A DNA stretch of 64,000 bases from Mycolicibacterium sp. (lineage in GTDB: Bacteria; Actinomycetota; Actinomycetes; Mycobacteriales; Mycobacteriaceae): positions 1 through 64,000 of the forward strand of contig NZ_JAEMTA010000025.1 of assembly GCF_016462545.1 (NCBI RefSeq). The letters run 5' to 3'. This document shows, in pieces, positions 1 through 9,001 of this stretch. Each line of letters starts with the position of its first letter. The stretch's first letter is position 1. A program made the position numbers and the translations under genes. The notes beneath the pieces are model-generated. The model saw nothing but the letters and a program-made list of their open reading frames with translations. It was not told the DNA's origin and did no database searches.

Positions 1-102
1 CCCGCCACCACCGCCGCCGCCGTCAGCCTCGGAGATCCAGCGCGCACCGGTGATCGTGCGCCCCCAGCCGACGCCGACGAGAAAACCCGAAATCAACGTC
101 AC
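1..102 (-). CDS. possible 5' end of a minus-strand gene, truncated by the window edge
   Basis: An open minus-strand frame starts with GTG at 100-102 and runs off the left edge. It would encode a short hydrophobic stretch (GFLVGVGWGR) ending in a run of glycines. The following gene on the plus strand would be divergent. There is no clear ribosome site and only 34 codons are visible. The plus strand is also open here in the frame of the next gene, so strand choice is uncertain. Function not recognised. Confidence 0.25.
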   Translation of the reverse strand, partial: MTLISGFLVGVGWGRTITGARWISEADGGGGGGG

Positions 103-141
103 CCGCTTGCCGCTGAGCGTGAGTCCGCAGAAGCCCTCGCG

Positions 142-552
142 TTGACCGCGATCGACTCCTTTGCGGCGTCACCCGTCGCGATACTCGCCACGGTCGGCGC
201 GGACGGTGCGCCGCACGTGGTGCCGGTGGTCTTCGCGGTGCGGGTCCTCGACGAGGAGGCGACGGTCTACACCGCCGTCGACGCCAAGCGGAAGTCCACT
301 CATGAGCTCCGGCGGCTGTCGAACATCGCTGCCAATCCCCGGGTGAGCCTGCTGGTGGAGCACTACGACGCCGACTGGACGCAGTTGTGGTGGGTCCGCG
401 CGGACGGCCTGGCCACCGTTCACGAAGGCGGCGAACAGATGGCGATCGGCTACGCAGCGCTACGGCACGAGTATCCCCAGTACGAACGGGTCGCACTCGA
501 CGGGCCGGTCATCAGCGTGGCCGTGACCCGATGGTCGTCCTGGCACGCGTGA
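142..552 (+). CDS. PPOX-class (pyridoxamine oxidase-like) F420-type oxidoreductase
   Basis: The 136-residue product looks like the split-barrel flavin/F420-binding family typified by TIGR03668. Its N-terminal pattern ATVGADGAPHVVPVVFA is the usual first beta-hairpin, and the WWVRADG and YERV segments fit the later strands. Members bind F420 or flavin and reduce small cytosolic substrates that are mostly unknown. TTG at 142 is the first start in frame. The frame is open without a stop to the window edge, so a longer N-terminus cannot be excluded. It lies 55 bases before the next plus-strand gene. Confidence 0.7.
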   Translation: MTAIDSFAASPVAILATVGADGAPHVVPVVFAVRVLDEEATVYTAVDAKRKSTHELRRLSNIAANPRVSLLVEHYDADWTQLWWVRADGLATVHEGGEQMAIGYAALRHEYPQYERVALDGPVISVAVTRWSSWHA

Positions 553-607
553 GGGTGCCGACGCCGATCCGCGGACGCGCCTGCCGTCGACGTGCGACTG
601 TGAGGAC

Positions 608-1687
608 ATGACTCATCGCATCATTCAGTGGGGCACGGGCGCGGTCGGCAAGGAAGTCCTGGCAACGATCCTCGACGCCCGCTCGGGACTCGAATTGGTC
701 GGTGTCAAGGTGTATTCCGACGACAAGGACGGCGTCGACGCCGGCACCCTGATCGGTCGCGAACCCGTCGGCGTACTCGCCACGACCGACGTCGAGCGGG
801 TGCTGGCCCTCGACGCGGATTGCGTCGTGTACACGCCGCGACTGACGTCCATCAGCGAGGTGTGCGCCATTCTCGCGAGCGGAAAGAACGTCGTCACCCC
901 GGCATTCCTGTTCCACCCCAACCGTATTCGTCTGAGGGATCGTGACCGTGTGCTGGCCGCCTGCCTCCAGGGTGGCACCAGCGTGCACGGCTGTGGCCTG
1001 AACCCCGGCAACCTGTCGGGCGCCTTGCCGCTGGCGCTGTCGGGGATGAGCCGCACCATCGATACGATCAAGCTTCAGGAGCGGGCCGACTGGTCGGTGT
1101 ACGACAGCACCGCGATCACCTTCGACAACATGCGCTTTGGCCAACCGGTCGACGAGATCAGCGTCACGGCAAACGACTTCCTCGCCTTCAACAGTTCGAT
1201 CTTCACCGAGCAGGTCTGGTTGTTGGCCGATGCGTTGCATGCGGGCATCGACGAGGTGACGTCCAGCGTCGAGGCCGTGGCCGCCGAACACGACCACCAG
1301 ATCTTCGATCACCTACTGCGCGCCGGCACCACGTCGGGTCAGCGGTGGAACTGGGTGGGACGCCGCAACGGCGCGCCCCTGGTCGAGATCGAGACGTTGT
1401 GGACCGTCGGCAACGAGTACCCGGCGCACTGGCCGAAACCCCAGCACGGCTGGACGTTGACCATCGAGGGCGATCCGTCGATGCGAGCGCACTTCCTGTC
1501 GCTGGCGAGCTTCGAACGCGACGCGTCGATGTTGGAGCACGTGAACTCGGCGAACGTCGCGACGGGAATGCAGGTGCTCAACGCGGTGCCTGCGGTGTGC
1601 GCGGCCGCGCCGGGTTTCGCGACGACGGCGACCCTCCCCCTGGTGCGCAGCCTGATCGGCTTCGGCAACGGTCCGTCCCACCAATGA
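608..1687 (+). CDS. dihydrodipicolinate reductase-like NAD(P)H-dependent oxidoreductase
   Basis: The 359-residue protein starts with a Rossmann fold (IIQWGTGAVGKEVL, residues 4-17) as in the DapB / 2,4-diaminopentanoate dehydrogenase-like family that is multiplied in mycobacteria. It is too long to be true DapB, and several paralogues are usual, so the substrate is unknown. A mid-region GLNPGN motif and a long C-terminal domain match this subfamily. It ends just before a long inverted repeat and faces the carboxylic acid reductase gene tail to tail. Confidence 0.75.
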   Translation: MTHRIIQWGTGAVGKEVLATILDARSGLELVGVKVYSDDKDGVDAGTLIGREPVGVLATTDVERVLALDADCVVYTPRLTSISEVCAILASGKNVVTPAFLFHPNRIRLRDRDRVLAACLQGGTSVHGCGLNPGNLSGALPLALSGMSRTIDTIKLQERADWSVYDSTAITFDNMRFGQPVDEISVTANDFLAFNSSIFTEQVWLLADALHAGIDEVTSSVEAVAAEHDHQIFDHLLRAGTTSGQRWNWVGRRNGAPLVEIETLWTVGNEYPAHWPKPQHGWTLTIEGDPSMRAHFLSLASFERDASMLEHVNSANVATGMQVLNAVPAVCAAAPGFATTATLPLVRSLIGFGNGPSHQ

Positions 1688-1740
1688 GATAGCGCCCACG
1701 GTCACGTGCTCTCGCACTATTGCGCCGTGAGCGCTATCTC
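1686..1740. terminator. long inverted repeat between convergent genes
   Basis: Arms at 1686-1701 and 1725-1740 match at 15 of 16 positions with a 23-base spacer, and the left arm overlaps the stop codon at 1685-1687. There is no T tract. It sits exactly between two convergent genes, so a bidirectional terminator or mRNA 3'-end stabiliser is the simplest reading. Confidence 0.5.
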
Positions 1741-1748
1741 AACGAGAT

Positions 1749-4700
1749 CTACAGCAGGCCGAGCAGTTCCAGGTCGGTGACGTACTTGACGATCACCGGA
1801 GCCGAGATGTGCGGAATGTCCTTGTCAGGACCGATCTTCGCTTCCTGCACCGCCGCCCGGAAGCGGTCGGTCGGGGCAATCGACCCGTTGAACGGATGGT
1901 CCGGCGTCTGGTAGTTGTGCAACAGCGGAAGCAGCGATGCGTTGCGCTGCTTCTCCGGCAGTGCCCGCAGCGTGGTGGAGAATCGCTCCAGCCAGTCGCC
2001 GTAGTCGTCGACGCGACGGATCGCATAGCCCGCGTCGATGAGCCAGTCCACGAACTCGTCCATGCCGATGCCGTCGTCGTACGGATTCATCACGTGGTAC
2101 GTCTCGAAGCCGGACTGGACATGCACGCCGAGCGTCGAGATGGCCTCGGAGATGAACTCGACGGGCAGGCCGTCGTAGTGCGCGCGCTGGCGCCGACCGG
2201 AGCCGTCGAGCTCGTAGAACGACTGCGGCGCAACGCCGGTCGCGACGAGGCTCAGCATCATCCTGGTGAACATGTCGGGCAGGTTGAGCTGTCCGGCGTA
2301 GGTGGTGTCGGCCAGGATCATGTCGCAGCGGAACACCGAGACGGGCAATCCGAACTGCTCGTGAGCCTCGCGCAGGAGCACCTCGCCGCCCCACTTGCTG
2401 TTGCCGTAACCGTTGGCGTAGCTGTCGTCGACCGTGCGGGTAGCGCTGACCACGCGAACGTCGGCATCCTCGGTGTTGTCGGCGGGATTGATGCCTGCAC
2501 CGACGGCGATCGTCGACACGTACACGAACGGCTTGATCTTCGTGGTGAGCGCGATGCGGATGAGCTCAGCGGTGCCGAGCACATTGGGCCCGAACAGCTG
2601 GCTGTAGGGCAGCACGTGGTTGACCAGCGCGGCCGGATCGACGATGAGGTCGACGGTATCGGCCAGTCGCTGCCACGTGGCATCGGACAGGCCGAGGTTG
2701 GCCTCACCCTTGTCGCCCGCGAACACCTCGAGGTGTTCGGCGGCCAACTCGCGATAGTGCGCGAGCAGCTTGGGATCTCCGCTGTCGAACGTCGCATCGA
2801 GGCGGGCCCGAGCGGCATCGTCGTCCTTTGCGCGGACGATGCAGATGACCTTGCCGTCGACCAGGTCCATGCGCTCGAGCCACTCCAGCGCCAGGTAGCG
2901 CCCGAGGAATCCCGTTGCACCCGTGAGCAGTACGGTGCGCACCTCAGAGGTGGCGCCGGGCAACGATGCGGCGGCGTGCAACGTATCCGAGTCCAGGAAC
3001 TTGTTTAGGGTCAGGTCGCGGGCGTGGACCTCGGTGGCCTCGCGGCCGTGCACGGCGTCATAGGTGGGCCGCTTGGCTCCACCGGCCCGCTGGGTCTCGA
3101 TGTAGGCGGCGATGGCGGCGAGGTCACTGGCCGGGCTGACGATCACGCCGACGGGGACGTCGACCTCGAAGATCTCGTGCAGCAGATTGGCAAAGGTCAA
3201 CGCCGACAACGAGTCTCCACCGAGATCGGTGAACTGGGCGTCGGGCTGCACGTCGGAGGCGGCCGCACCGAGAAGTGCGCTGGCTGCGCGGCTGACCGTC
3301 TCGAGCACGGGCCGGTCGGCGCCACTCTGACGCAGCGCGCGCAGCTCGCCGGCCTGGCCGTCGGACATGTCGACGTACAGCTGCTCGAGATCGGCGCCGT
3401 AGTGCTCCTTCAGCTTCGGCCAGGCCAGCTTGCGGATGCCGGTCAGCAGACCGTTCTCCACGGTGAACGGCGTCGTCTCGACGATGAAGTCCCTGGGCAC
3501 CTCGAACGACTGCAGGCCGGCCGTCCGCGCTGCTTCCTTGAGCGACGCGTTGATGGCCGACTTCAGTTCGGCTCCCTCATAACGGTTTTGGGCGTCCTCG
3601 CTCGGAACCACCACGGCGAGCAGGTACGGGCGAGCACTGTTGCCGTAGATGTAGATCTGACGCACCAGCGGGCTGTCGGTGAACGCCGCCTCGAGCTTGG
3701 AGACCGTGACGAACTCGCCTTGCGACAACTTCAACACGTTGTTGCGGCGGTCCAGGTACTTCACCTGATCGGGGCCGAGGTCGGCGACGATGTCACCGGT
3801 CTTGTAGTAACCGTCGGCGTCGAACACCTCGGCGGTGACTTCGGGGCGCTTGTAGTAACCGGGGAACAGCTGCTCGGACTTGACCAGCAGCTCGCCGCGG
3901 GGATGGGGCCGGTCGGTGCCGTAGTAACCCAGCTCGGGAACGTCGACCAGCTTGTAGTCGATCACCGGCGGACGACGGATGAGGCCGTCGACGAACACGG
4001 CGCCGGCCTCTGTCGACCCGTAGCCCTCCAACAGGTGCATGTCGAGGAACGACTCGACCCACGACTTCAGTTCGGGCGAGATGGGGGCAGAGCCCGTGAG
4101 GGCGCTGACGAAGCGGCCGCCGAGCAGACTCTGGCGCAGGTCGATCGTGACCTGCTCCTCGTCACCGCCGCGGCGGTCGACCTCGCTGGCGTACTCCTGG
4201 TAGAGCATGTCCCAGATGCGGGGCACGAAGTTCATCTGCGTGGGCCTGGTCAGCGCCAGGTCCTCGAGGAAGGTGGACAGGTCGCTGCGGGCGGCGAAGT
4301 AGACGGTGCCGCCACTGGCCAGGGTCCCGTACAGAACGCCACGGCCCATCACGTGGCTCATGGGCAGGAAGGCCAGCGCGATGGCGGGCAGGACGCCCTG
4401 GTTGTCGTCCCAGTGGGTGTTGGCGGCCGTGCGCCACATGTTCGCGACCTTGGACTCGGGGTACATCGCGCCCTTGGGGGCGCCGGTGCTGCCGGAGGTG
4501 TACACGAGCAGCGAGAGCGGATCGTCACCGTCGGCGACGACGGGCTGCGGCGCGCCGAGATCGCGACCGCGGGCGAGCACGTCGGTCATGTTCTCGACGG
4601 CCACGTCGAGGTCCTGCAGGCGTGCCTTGGCGGTGTCGAAGGCTTCGCGTTGGTCGTCGACCTCGGGCCGGTAGTCGAAGACGACGACACGGGTGGGTCG

Positions 4701-5237
4701 CCGTTCGGCAGCGCGGATCAGCTCGACGGCGTCGTCGACGTAGTCGATGCTGGAGGCGATCACGACGGGCTCGGTCTCCGCGATGATCGGTTGTAGCTGC
4801 GCCTGCGGCGCGCTGGTCTGCAGCGGTACGGAGACGGCTCCGAGCTGGGTCGTCACGATGTCGACGACCGTGTAGTCGACGCTGGTGAAGCCGAGGATGG
4901 CGATGCGGTCGCCGGGCTGGACGGGTTCGGCGCGCAGCGCGGCACCGAGTGCCTGCACCCGCTCCCAGAGTTGGCCGTAGCTGACGGTGTCGAACTGGGG
5001 CAACAGCTTGGCCGTCGTACGGCCCGCCTCGGTGACGAATTCGACGGCGCGGTGGCCGAGCGCGGGGCGATCGGCGTATCCCTGCAGGACGGTCCGGACC
5101 ACCTCAGGTAGCCGTTCGGCAGCCGACGCAGCGGCGCTCACGGCTTCGTCGGGCTTTGCGGCGGCGAACTGAGCGTCGTCGGAGTACAGGTCGGCGATGC
5201 GGCGCTCGAGGCGCGCTTCGCGAGAATCGATCGACAT
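1749..5237 (-). CDS. car: carboxylic acid reductase (ATP/NADPH dependent), FadD9-type
   Basis: This 1162-residue three-domain enzyme reduces carboxylic acids to aldehydes using ATP and NADPH. The adenylation domain carries YTSGSTGAPKG (about 246-256). A carrier domain has LGGDSLSA with the phosphopantetheine serine at about 676. The C-terminal thioester reductase domain has the Rossmann motif GATGFLG (about 773-779) and YGNSK, with Tyr 944 and Lys 948 as the SDR pair. The length is normal for Nocardia/Mycobacterium CARs. ATG at 5237 is preceded by an AGGGG ribosome site. It needs a phosphopantetheinyl transferase encoded elsewhere. It is divergent from a methyltransferase gene. Confidence 0.93.
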   Translation of the reverse strand: MSIDSREARLERRIADLYSDDAQFAAAKPDEAVSAAASAAERLPEVVRTVLQGYADRPALGHRAVEFVTEAGRTTAKLLPQFDTVSYGQLWERVQALGAALRAEPVQPGDRIAILGFTSVDYTVVDIVTTQLGAVSVPLQTSAPQAQLQPIIAETEPVVIASSIDYVDDAVELIRAAERRPTRVVVFDYRPEVDDQREAFDTAKARLQDLDVAVENMTDVLARGRDLGAPQPVVADGDDPLSLLVYTSGSTGAPKGAMYPESKVANMWRTAANTHWDDNQGVLPAIALAFLPMSHVMGRGVLYGTLASGGTVYFAARSDLSTFLEDLALTRPTQMNFVPRIWDMLYQEYASEVDRRGGDEEQVTIDLRQSLLGGRFVSALTGSAPISPELKSWVESFLDMHLLEGYGSTEAGAVFVDGLIRRPPVIDYKLVDVPELGYYGTDRPHPRGELLVKSEQLFPGYYKRPEVTAEVFDADGYYKTGDIVADLGPDQVKYLDRRNNVLKLSQGEFVTVSKLEAAFTDSPLVRQIYIYGNSARPYLLAVVVPSEDAQNRYEGAELKSAINASLKEAARTAGLQSFEVPRDFIVETTPFTVENGLLTGIRKLAWPKLKEHYGADLEQLYVDMSDGQAGELRALRQSGADRPVLETVSRAASALLGAAASDVQPDAQFTDLGGDSLSALTFANLLHEIFEVDVPVGVIVSPASDLAAIAAYIETQRAGGAKRPTYDAVHGREATEVHARDLTLNKFLDSDTLHAAASLPGATSEVRTVLLTGATGFLGRYLALEWLERMDLVDGKVICIVRAKDDDAARARLDATFDSGDPKLLAHYRELAAEHLEVFAGDKGEANLGLSDATWQRLADTVDLIVDPAALVNHVLPYSQLFGPNVLGTAELIRIALTTKIKPFVYVSTIAVGAGINPADNTEDADVRVVSATRTVDDSYANGYGNSKWGGEVLLREAHEQFGLPVSVFRCDMILADTTYAGQLNLPDMFTRMMLSLVATGVAPQSFYELDGSGRRQRAHYDGLPVEFISEAISTLGVHVQSGFETYHVMNPYDDGIGMDEFVDWLIDAGYAIRRVDDYGDWLERFSTTLRALPEKQRNASLLPLLHNYQTPDHPFNGSIAPTDRFRAAVQEAKIGPDKDIPHISAPVIVKYVTDLELLGLL

Positions 5238-5421
5238 GGGAATCCCCTAGTTGCATCAAGATGGAGGCTTATCGGGTGGGCGTCATTGCCGCACCAATCC
5301 CCACAACGTTAGCAAAACTAAAGATATGCCCCAAATGTCTGACCTGGCAGTTTCCTGTGAGCAAGGCCACTCCCAGGGCAGTTTGTTAAGGTGGCTAAGT
5401 AAAACTACGGAGAGGCGAGAA
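5238..5421. promoter_or_regulatory. divergent control region between car and methyltransferase
   Basis: This 184-base stretch separates two divergent starts and is visibly less GC-rich than the flanking genes. It contains the AGGGG ribosome site of car and the GGAGAGGCGAG site that fixes the methyltransferase start. Promoters for both genes should lie here, but I could not assign -10/-35 boxes or a palindromic operator with confidence. Confidence 0.5.
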
Positions 5422-6348
5422 ATGACACGCACCAACGACGACACCTGGGACCTGGCCACCAGCGTGGGGACCACGGCGACCATGGTGGCGGCCGCGAGGG
5501 CGATTGCGACCGGCGAGGGCGTCATCGACGATCCGTTCGCCGAGCCGCTCGTACGAGCCGTCGGTGTGGACTTCCTCACTCGCTGGGCGACCGGCGAACT
5601 GACCTCCGCAGACGTCGACGCCGACGGCACGACGTGGGGCTTGGCCCAGATGCCTGCCGCCATGGCCGCCCGCACCCGCTACTTCGACGGGTTCTTCGCC
5701 GACGCCGCCGCCGCGGGCATCCGTCAGGCCGTGATCCTGGCATCGGGCCTCGACGCCCGCGCCTACCGGCTCGACTGGCCCTCGGACATGACCGTGTTCG
5801 AGATCGACCAACCGGCCGTGATCGAGTTCAAGACCACCACGCTGTCGGCTCTGGGCGCCGAACCGAAGGCCGACCTGCGCACCGTCGCCATCGATCTGCG
5901 CGAAGACTGGCCGACCGCACTGAAGGCCGCGGGCTTCGACACCGCCAAGCCTTCGGCGTGGATCGCCGAGGGCCTGTACGGCTACCTACCGCCCGAGGCG
6001 CAGGACCGCCTTCTCGACGCCGTCACCTCACTCAGCGCGCCGGGCAGCCGGCTGGGCAGCGAGGCCGTGCCGAACACCGCCGACCTCGACCGGGACGAGG
6101 CGCGCGAGCGGATGCGGGAGGCCACCACCAAGTGGCGCGAGCACGGCTTCGATCTCGACTTCACCGACCTGACCTTCGAAGGCGAGCGTCACGACGTGGG
6201 CCAGTACCTCGACGAGCGGGGCTGGGCATCGGTCGGCACGCCGATGGCAGAACTCCTGGCAAGCAATGGGTTCGACGCGATCCCCGAGGCCGACGACGAG
6301 CGCCAGACCATGAACGGCGTCACGTACTACACCTCGACGCGCAGCTGA
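5422..6348 (+). CDS. class I SAM-dependent methyltransferase (mycobacterial TIGR00027/PPM1-like family)
   Basis: The 308-residue protein matches the large mycobacterial leucine carboxyl methyltransferase-like family. It opens with a TWDLATSVGTTATMVAAARA segment and has the LASGLDARAYRL SAM-binding motif, EIDQPAVIEFK after it, and WIAEGLYGYL further on. Substrates of this family are mostly unknown. ATG at 5422 has a strong GGAGAGGCGAG site 5-6 bases upstream; the longer open frame back to 5251 is not supported. It is divergent from car and convergent with the transporter gene. Confidence 0.87.
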   Translation: MTRTNDDTWDLATSVGTTATMVAAARAIATGEGVIDDPFAEPLVRAVGVDFLTRWATGELTSADVDADGTTWGLAQMPAAMAARTRYFDGFFADAAAAGIRQAVILASGLDARAYRLDWPSDMTVFEIDQPAVIEFKTTTLSALGAEPKADLRTVAIDLREDWPTALKAAGFDTAKPSAWIAEGLYGYLPPEAQDRLLDAVTSLSAPGSRLGSEAVPNTADLDRDEARERMREATTKWREHGFDLDFTDLTFEGERHDVGQYLDERGWASVGTPMAELLASNGFDAIPEADDERQTMNGVTYYTSTRS

Positions 6349-6365
6349 CCCACCCGCTGCGGACG

Positions 6366-7271
6366 TCAGGCCGCGGCGCGGGCGGCCTCCATCTCGAGTT
6401 CGGCCGCGTAGGCTCCCTCGCCGCGCCCGAGGGAGAAGGTGGCGGCCGTCATCGCGCCCACCGCGAGCGCCAGCGCCACCAGCTCGAAGCCGTCGACGTC
6501 GAGCTCCTCGCCCAGGAGGAGTGCGCCGAGGCCCACGGCGACGATCGGTTCGAGAACGAGCATCGCCGGCACCGACGTCTGAAGTGCACCCGCGTGGAAC
6601 GCGGACTGCTGTAGCAGCGTCGCGATGATGCCGAGAACGACGAGCGCGTACGGCGCAGGCGTGGCGAGTAGTCCGAGGGGACCGCGTTCGTCGAGCAGAT
6701 GCATGACGTACTTCGTGACGACTGCGACCGCGCCGAACAGCACACCGACACCGACGGCGAACAGCACGGCCCGACGCGCTCCCTCCAGCCGCCTGGCAAC
6801 CACGATGCATCCGACGATGACCGCGGCGCAGACGAGCGAGACGATCGCCGTCACCAGCAGAGTCGCGGGTCGATCCGGCGGGCCCGGGCGGGCGAGCAGC
6901 ACGAAGAAGGCCAAGGCGACTGTCAGCAGAGCTGCCCACAGCCACTCGCGACGCGTGACGCGACGGCCCGCGAGCCGGGCACTGAGCGGCAGAGCAAATA
7001 GCAACGCCGACACCAGAAGTGGTTGGACGACGATCAGCGAACCCTTCACCAGGGCGAGCGCCTGGAACGCATAGCCGGCGACGGCCACGCCGGTGCCCGC
7101 CCACCAGAGCGGTCGCCGCAGCAGCGTCATGAACATCCGCGTGCTCACACTTTGGTCAGCGGGCAGGTCCATGGTGGCGCGCTGGCGCACCACGATTCCC
7201 ACGGCCATGCAGACGGCCGAACACAGCGCGAAGAGGACGACCAGTCCGTGGCCCAACAACGTCCTCGACAC
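6366..7271 (-). CDS. DMT-superfamily (EamA-like) membrane transporter
   Basis: The 301-residue product is almost entirely hydrophobic, with roughly ten predicted membrane segments in two similar halves as in drug/metabolite transporters of the EamA type. The N-terminal segment VVLFALCSAVCMAVGIVVRQ and the C-terminal ALLLGEELDVDG segment fit the family. Substrate unknown. Convergent with the methyltransferase, 17 bases apart. Confidence 0.75.
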   Translation of the reverse strand: MSRTLLGHGLVVLFALCSAVCMAVGIVVRQRATMDLPADQSVSTRMFMTLLRRPLWWAGTGVAVAGYAFQALALVKGSLIVVQPLLVSALLFALPLSARLAGRRVTRREWLWAALLTVALAFFVLLARPGPPDRPATLLVTAIVSLVCAAVIVGCIVVARRLEGARRAVLFAVGVGVLFGAVAVVTKYVMHLLDERGPLGLLATPAPYALVVLGIIATLLQQSAFHAGALQTSVPAMLVLEPIVAVGLGALLLGEELDVDGFELVALALAVGAMTAATFSLGRGEGAYAAELEMEAARAAA

Positions 7272-7321
7272 CCTTCATCGGTGATCTGCGATCCCCCGCC
7301 ATTACCACCGTAGAGGTGTCG

Positions 7322-7591
7322 TCAGCGCGCCTCGACTCGAACGTCGTTCTCAGCGTCCTGACGTGCGGCGGGATCGATTCGATCGCTCACCCTGGCCACC
7401 ACGTCGTCGACCCGGTTGACGGCGATGTCGCAGAGATTGCGCACCTTGTCGCCCGCCGTGTCGACGTCGTCGGCGGCGCTGAGGAGGTATGACCGAACGT
7501 TGATCCGCCACCGATCGGTGACGTGCCGCGCCCGGCGGCGGAGGCGGTCGTCGACCTCGATGGTGACGTAGGGCAGTACTCGAATTGCCAT
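7322..7591 (-). CDS. hypothetical protein, 89 residues
   Basis: A short charged protein with no signal peptide or membrane segment, starting MAIRVLPYVTIEVDDRLRRRAR. The basic N-terminal part followed by an amphipathic, helix-rich region might suggest a ribbon-helix-helix or DNA-associated protein, but I recognise no family. It lies 50 bases upstream of the transporter start on the same strand and could be cotranscribed with it. Confidence 0.55.
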   Translation of the reverse strand: MAIRVLPYVTIEVDDRLRRRARHVTDRWRINVRSYLLSAADDVDTAGDKVRNLCDIAVNRVDDVVARVSDRIDPAARQDAENDVRVEAR

Positions 7592-7718
7592 ATCCCGCTC
7601 CCCTATTGGACGCCTGGGTGATCGCCTGGCACCAGGTTAGCGGAGGTGGCGCAGTTCACAACGTGACCTCGGTCGCGAGACGCGTGTCATCGATCCCCCG
7701 GTCACACCAGTTCGGCGC

Positions 7719-8930
7719 TCAGGCGACGGTCGCAGGCATCGTGTCCCAGCCGCGGATCGTCGAGGTCGGGCAGAACTCCGCAGCGGCCATGTCGATCTCC
7801 CACTCGGGGAAGCGCTTCAGGATCTCCTCCAGCGCGACGCGGCCCTCGAGGCGCGCCAGTGACGACCCGAGGCAGAAGTGGGCGCCGACGCTGAAGCCGA
7901 GGTGCGCGCGAGGTTCGCGGGTGACGTCGAATGCTTCGCCGTCCGGCCCGAACTGGCGGTGATCTCGGTTGGCCGCACCGATCAGCATCATCATCACGGC
8001 GCCCTCCGGCACGGTCCGGCCGTAGTACTCGACATCTCGGGTGACGTAGCGCGCGACGTGCGGGGCGGGCGGTTCGTAGCGGACGAGTTCCTCGACGGCC
8101 CTGGGGATCAGGGTCGGATCCTCGACGAGCTGGCGTCGCTGGTCGGGGTGCTCGGCGAGAACCTTTCCGGCCCAACCGATCAGACGCGTGGTGGTGTCGT
8201 TGCCCGCGCCGGCGACGACATTGAGGTAGGTCAGGAGTTCTTCCCGGGTGAGCTTGCGGGTGGTGCCGGTCTCGTCGACGAACTCGACGTTGAGCAACTC
8301 CGTCATGATGTCGTCGGACGGATTGTCGACGCGCCAGTCGATGTAGTCGGCGAAGATGTCACCGGTCACCAGGCCCTCTTCGGCGGCCTTCATCGGTTTG
8401 CCGGCCTCGGTGCGCATCTGACCGGTGACGTGGTCGCGCACCGCTTCCTGGTCCGCCTCGGGGATGCCGATCAGGGCGCTGATGGTCTTCATCGGCATCT
8501 GCGCACCGAGGTCGGTGACGAAGTCGAACTTCCCCGTGCCGACGACGGGATCGAGGCTCTGGGCGCAGTAGTCCCGGATCCTGGACTCCAGCAGCGCGAT
8601 CTTGCGCGGGGTGAACATGCGCGACAGCAGCTTGCGGTGGATGTCGTGGATCGGCGGGTCCTCGAAGATCAGCACGCCGGACGGGATGGGGATGTTCGCC
8701 TTGATCAACTCGATGATGGCGCCGCGTGCCGAGCTGAAGGTGCCGTGGTCGACGATCGCCTTGTTGACGTCGGCGTAGCGGCTCAGCGCGTAGAAGTCGT
8801 GCTGGGGGTTGTAGTAGAGCGGCGCTTCCTCGCGGAGACGTCGGAACGTCGGGTACGGGTCGGCGTTGATCTCGACGCTGTACGGGTCGAAGTAGACCTC
8901 ACCGACATCCACGGTCGCCGAATCAGACAC
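7719..8930 (-). CDS. cytochrome P450
   Basis: A 403-residue soluble bacterial P450. The haem motif F346-S-V-G-A-H-F-C353-L-G is complete, with Cys 353 as thiolate ligand. The I-helix carries AGAGNDTT (240-247) and the K-helix has E281-L-V-R284. It would hydroxylate a hydrophobic substrate using ferredoxin and a reductase, neither of which is encoded nearby. The start is GTG at 8930 with a GAGAGG site upstream. A LacI regulator gene lies just upstream on the same strand. The CYP family cannot be assigned without alignment. Confidence 0.93.
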   Translation of the reverse strand: MSDSATVDVGEVYFDPYSVEINADPYPTFRRLREEAPLYYNPQHDFYALSRYADVNKAIVDHGTFSSARGAIIELIKANIPIPSGVLIFEDPPIHDIHRKLLSRMFTPRKIALLESRIRDYCAQSLDPVVGTGKFDFVTDLGAQMPMKTISALIGIPEADQEAVRDHVTGQMRTEAGKPMKAAEEGLVTGDIFADYIDWRVDNPSDDIMTELLNVEFVDETGTTRKLTREELLTYLNVVAGAGNDTTTRLIGWAGKVLAEHPDQRRQLVEDPTLIPRAVEELVRYEPPAPHVARYVTRDVEYYGRTVPEGAVMMMLIGAANRDHRQFGPDGEAFDVTREPRAHLGFSVGAHFCLGSSLARLEGRVALEEILKRFPEWEIDMAAAEFCPTSTIRGWDTMPATVA

Positions 8931-8945
8931 GTCGCCCGCCTCTCT

Positions 8946-8970
8946 GAGTTGCTTACACGCGTAAGTTACA
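8946..8970. promoter_or_regulatory. repeat/palindrome upstream of the P450 gene
   Basis: Read on the minus strand, GTGTAA occurs twice, 13 bases apart. The centre is an inverted repeat with arms CTTAC (8952-8956) and GTAAG (8961-8965) around a 4-base spacer. It lies 22-40 bases upstream of the P450 start, a suitable place for a promoter/operator. The cognate regulator is not known; the adjacent LacI protein is one candidate. Confidence 0.35.
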
Positions 8971-9001
8971 CGGCTGAGCGACCGCCCGACAAGGATCGGA
9001 A

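Noticed and set aside
3024..4796. 590-codon plus-strand open frame inside the carboxylic acid reductase gene
   Set aside because: It is fully antisense to a gene with all CAR motifs, and its composition is typical of a shadow frame.
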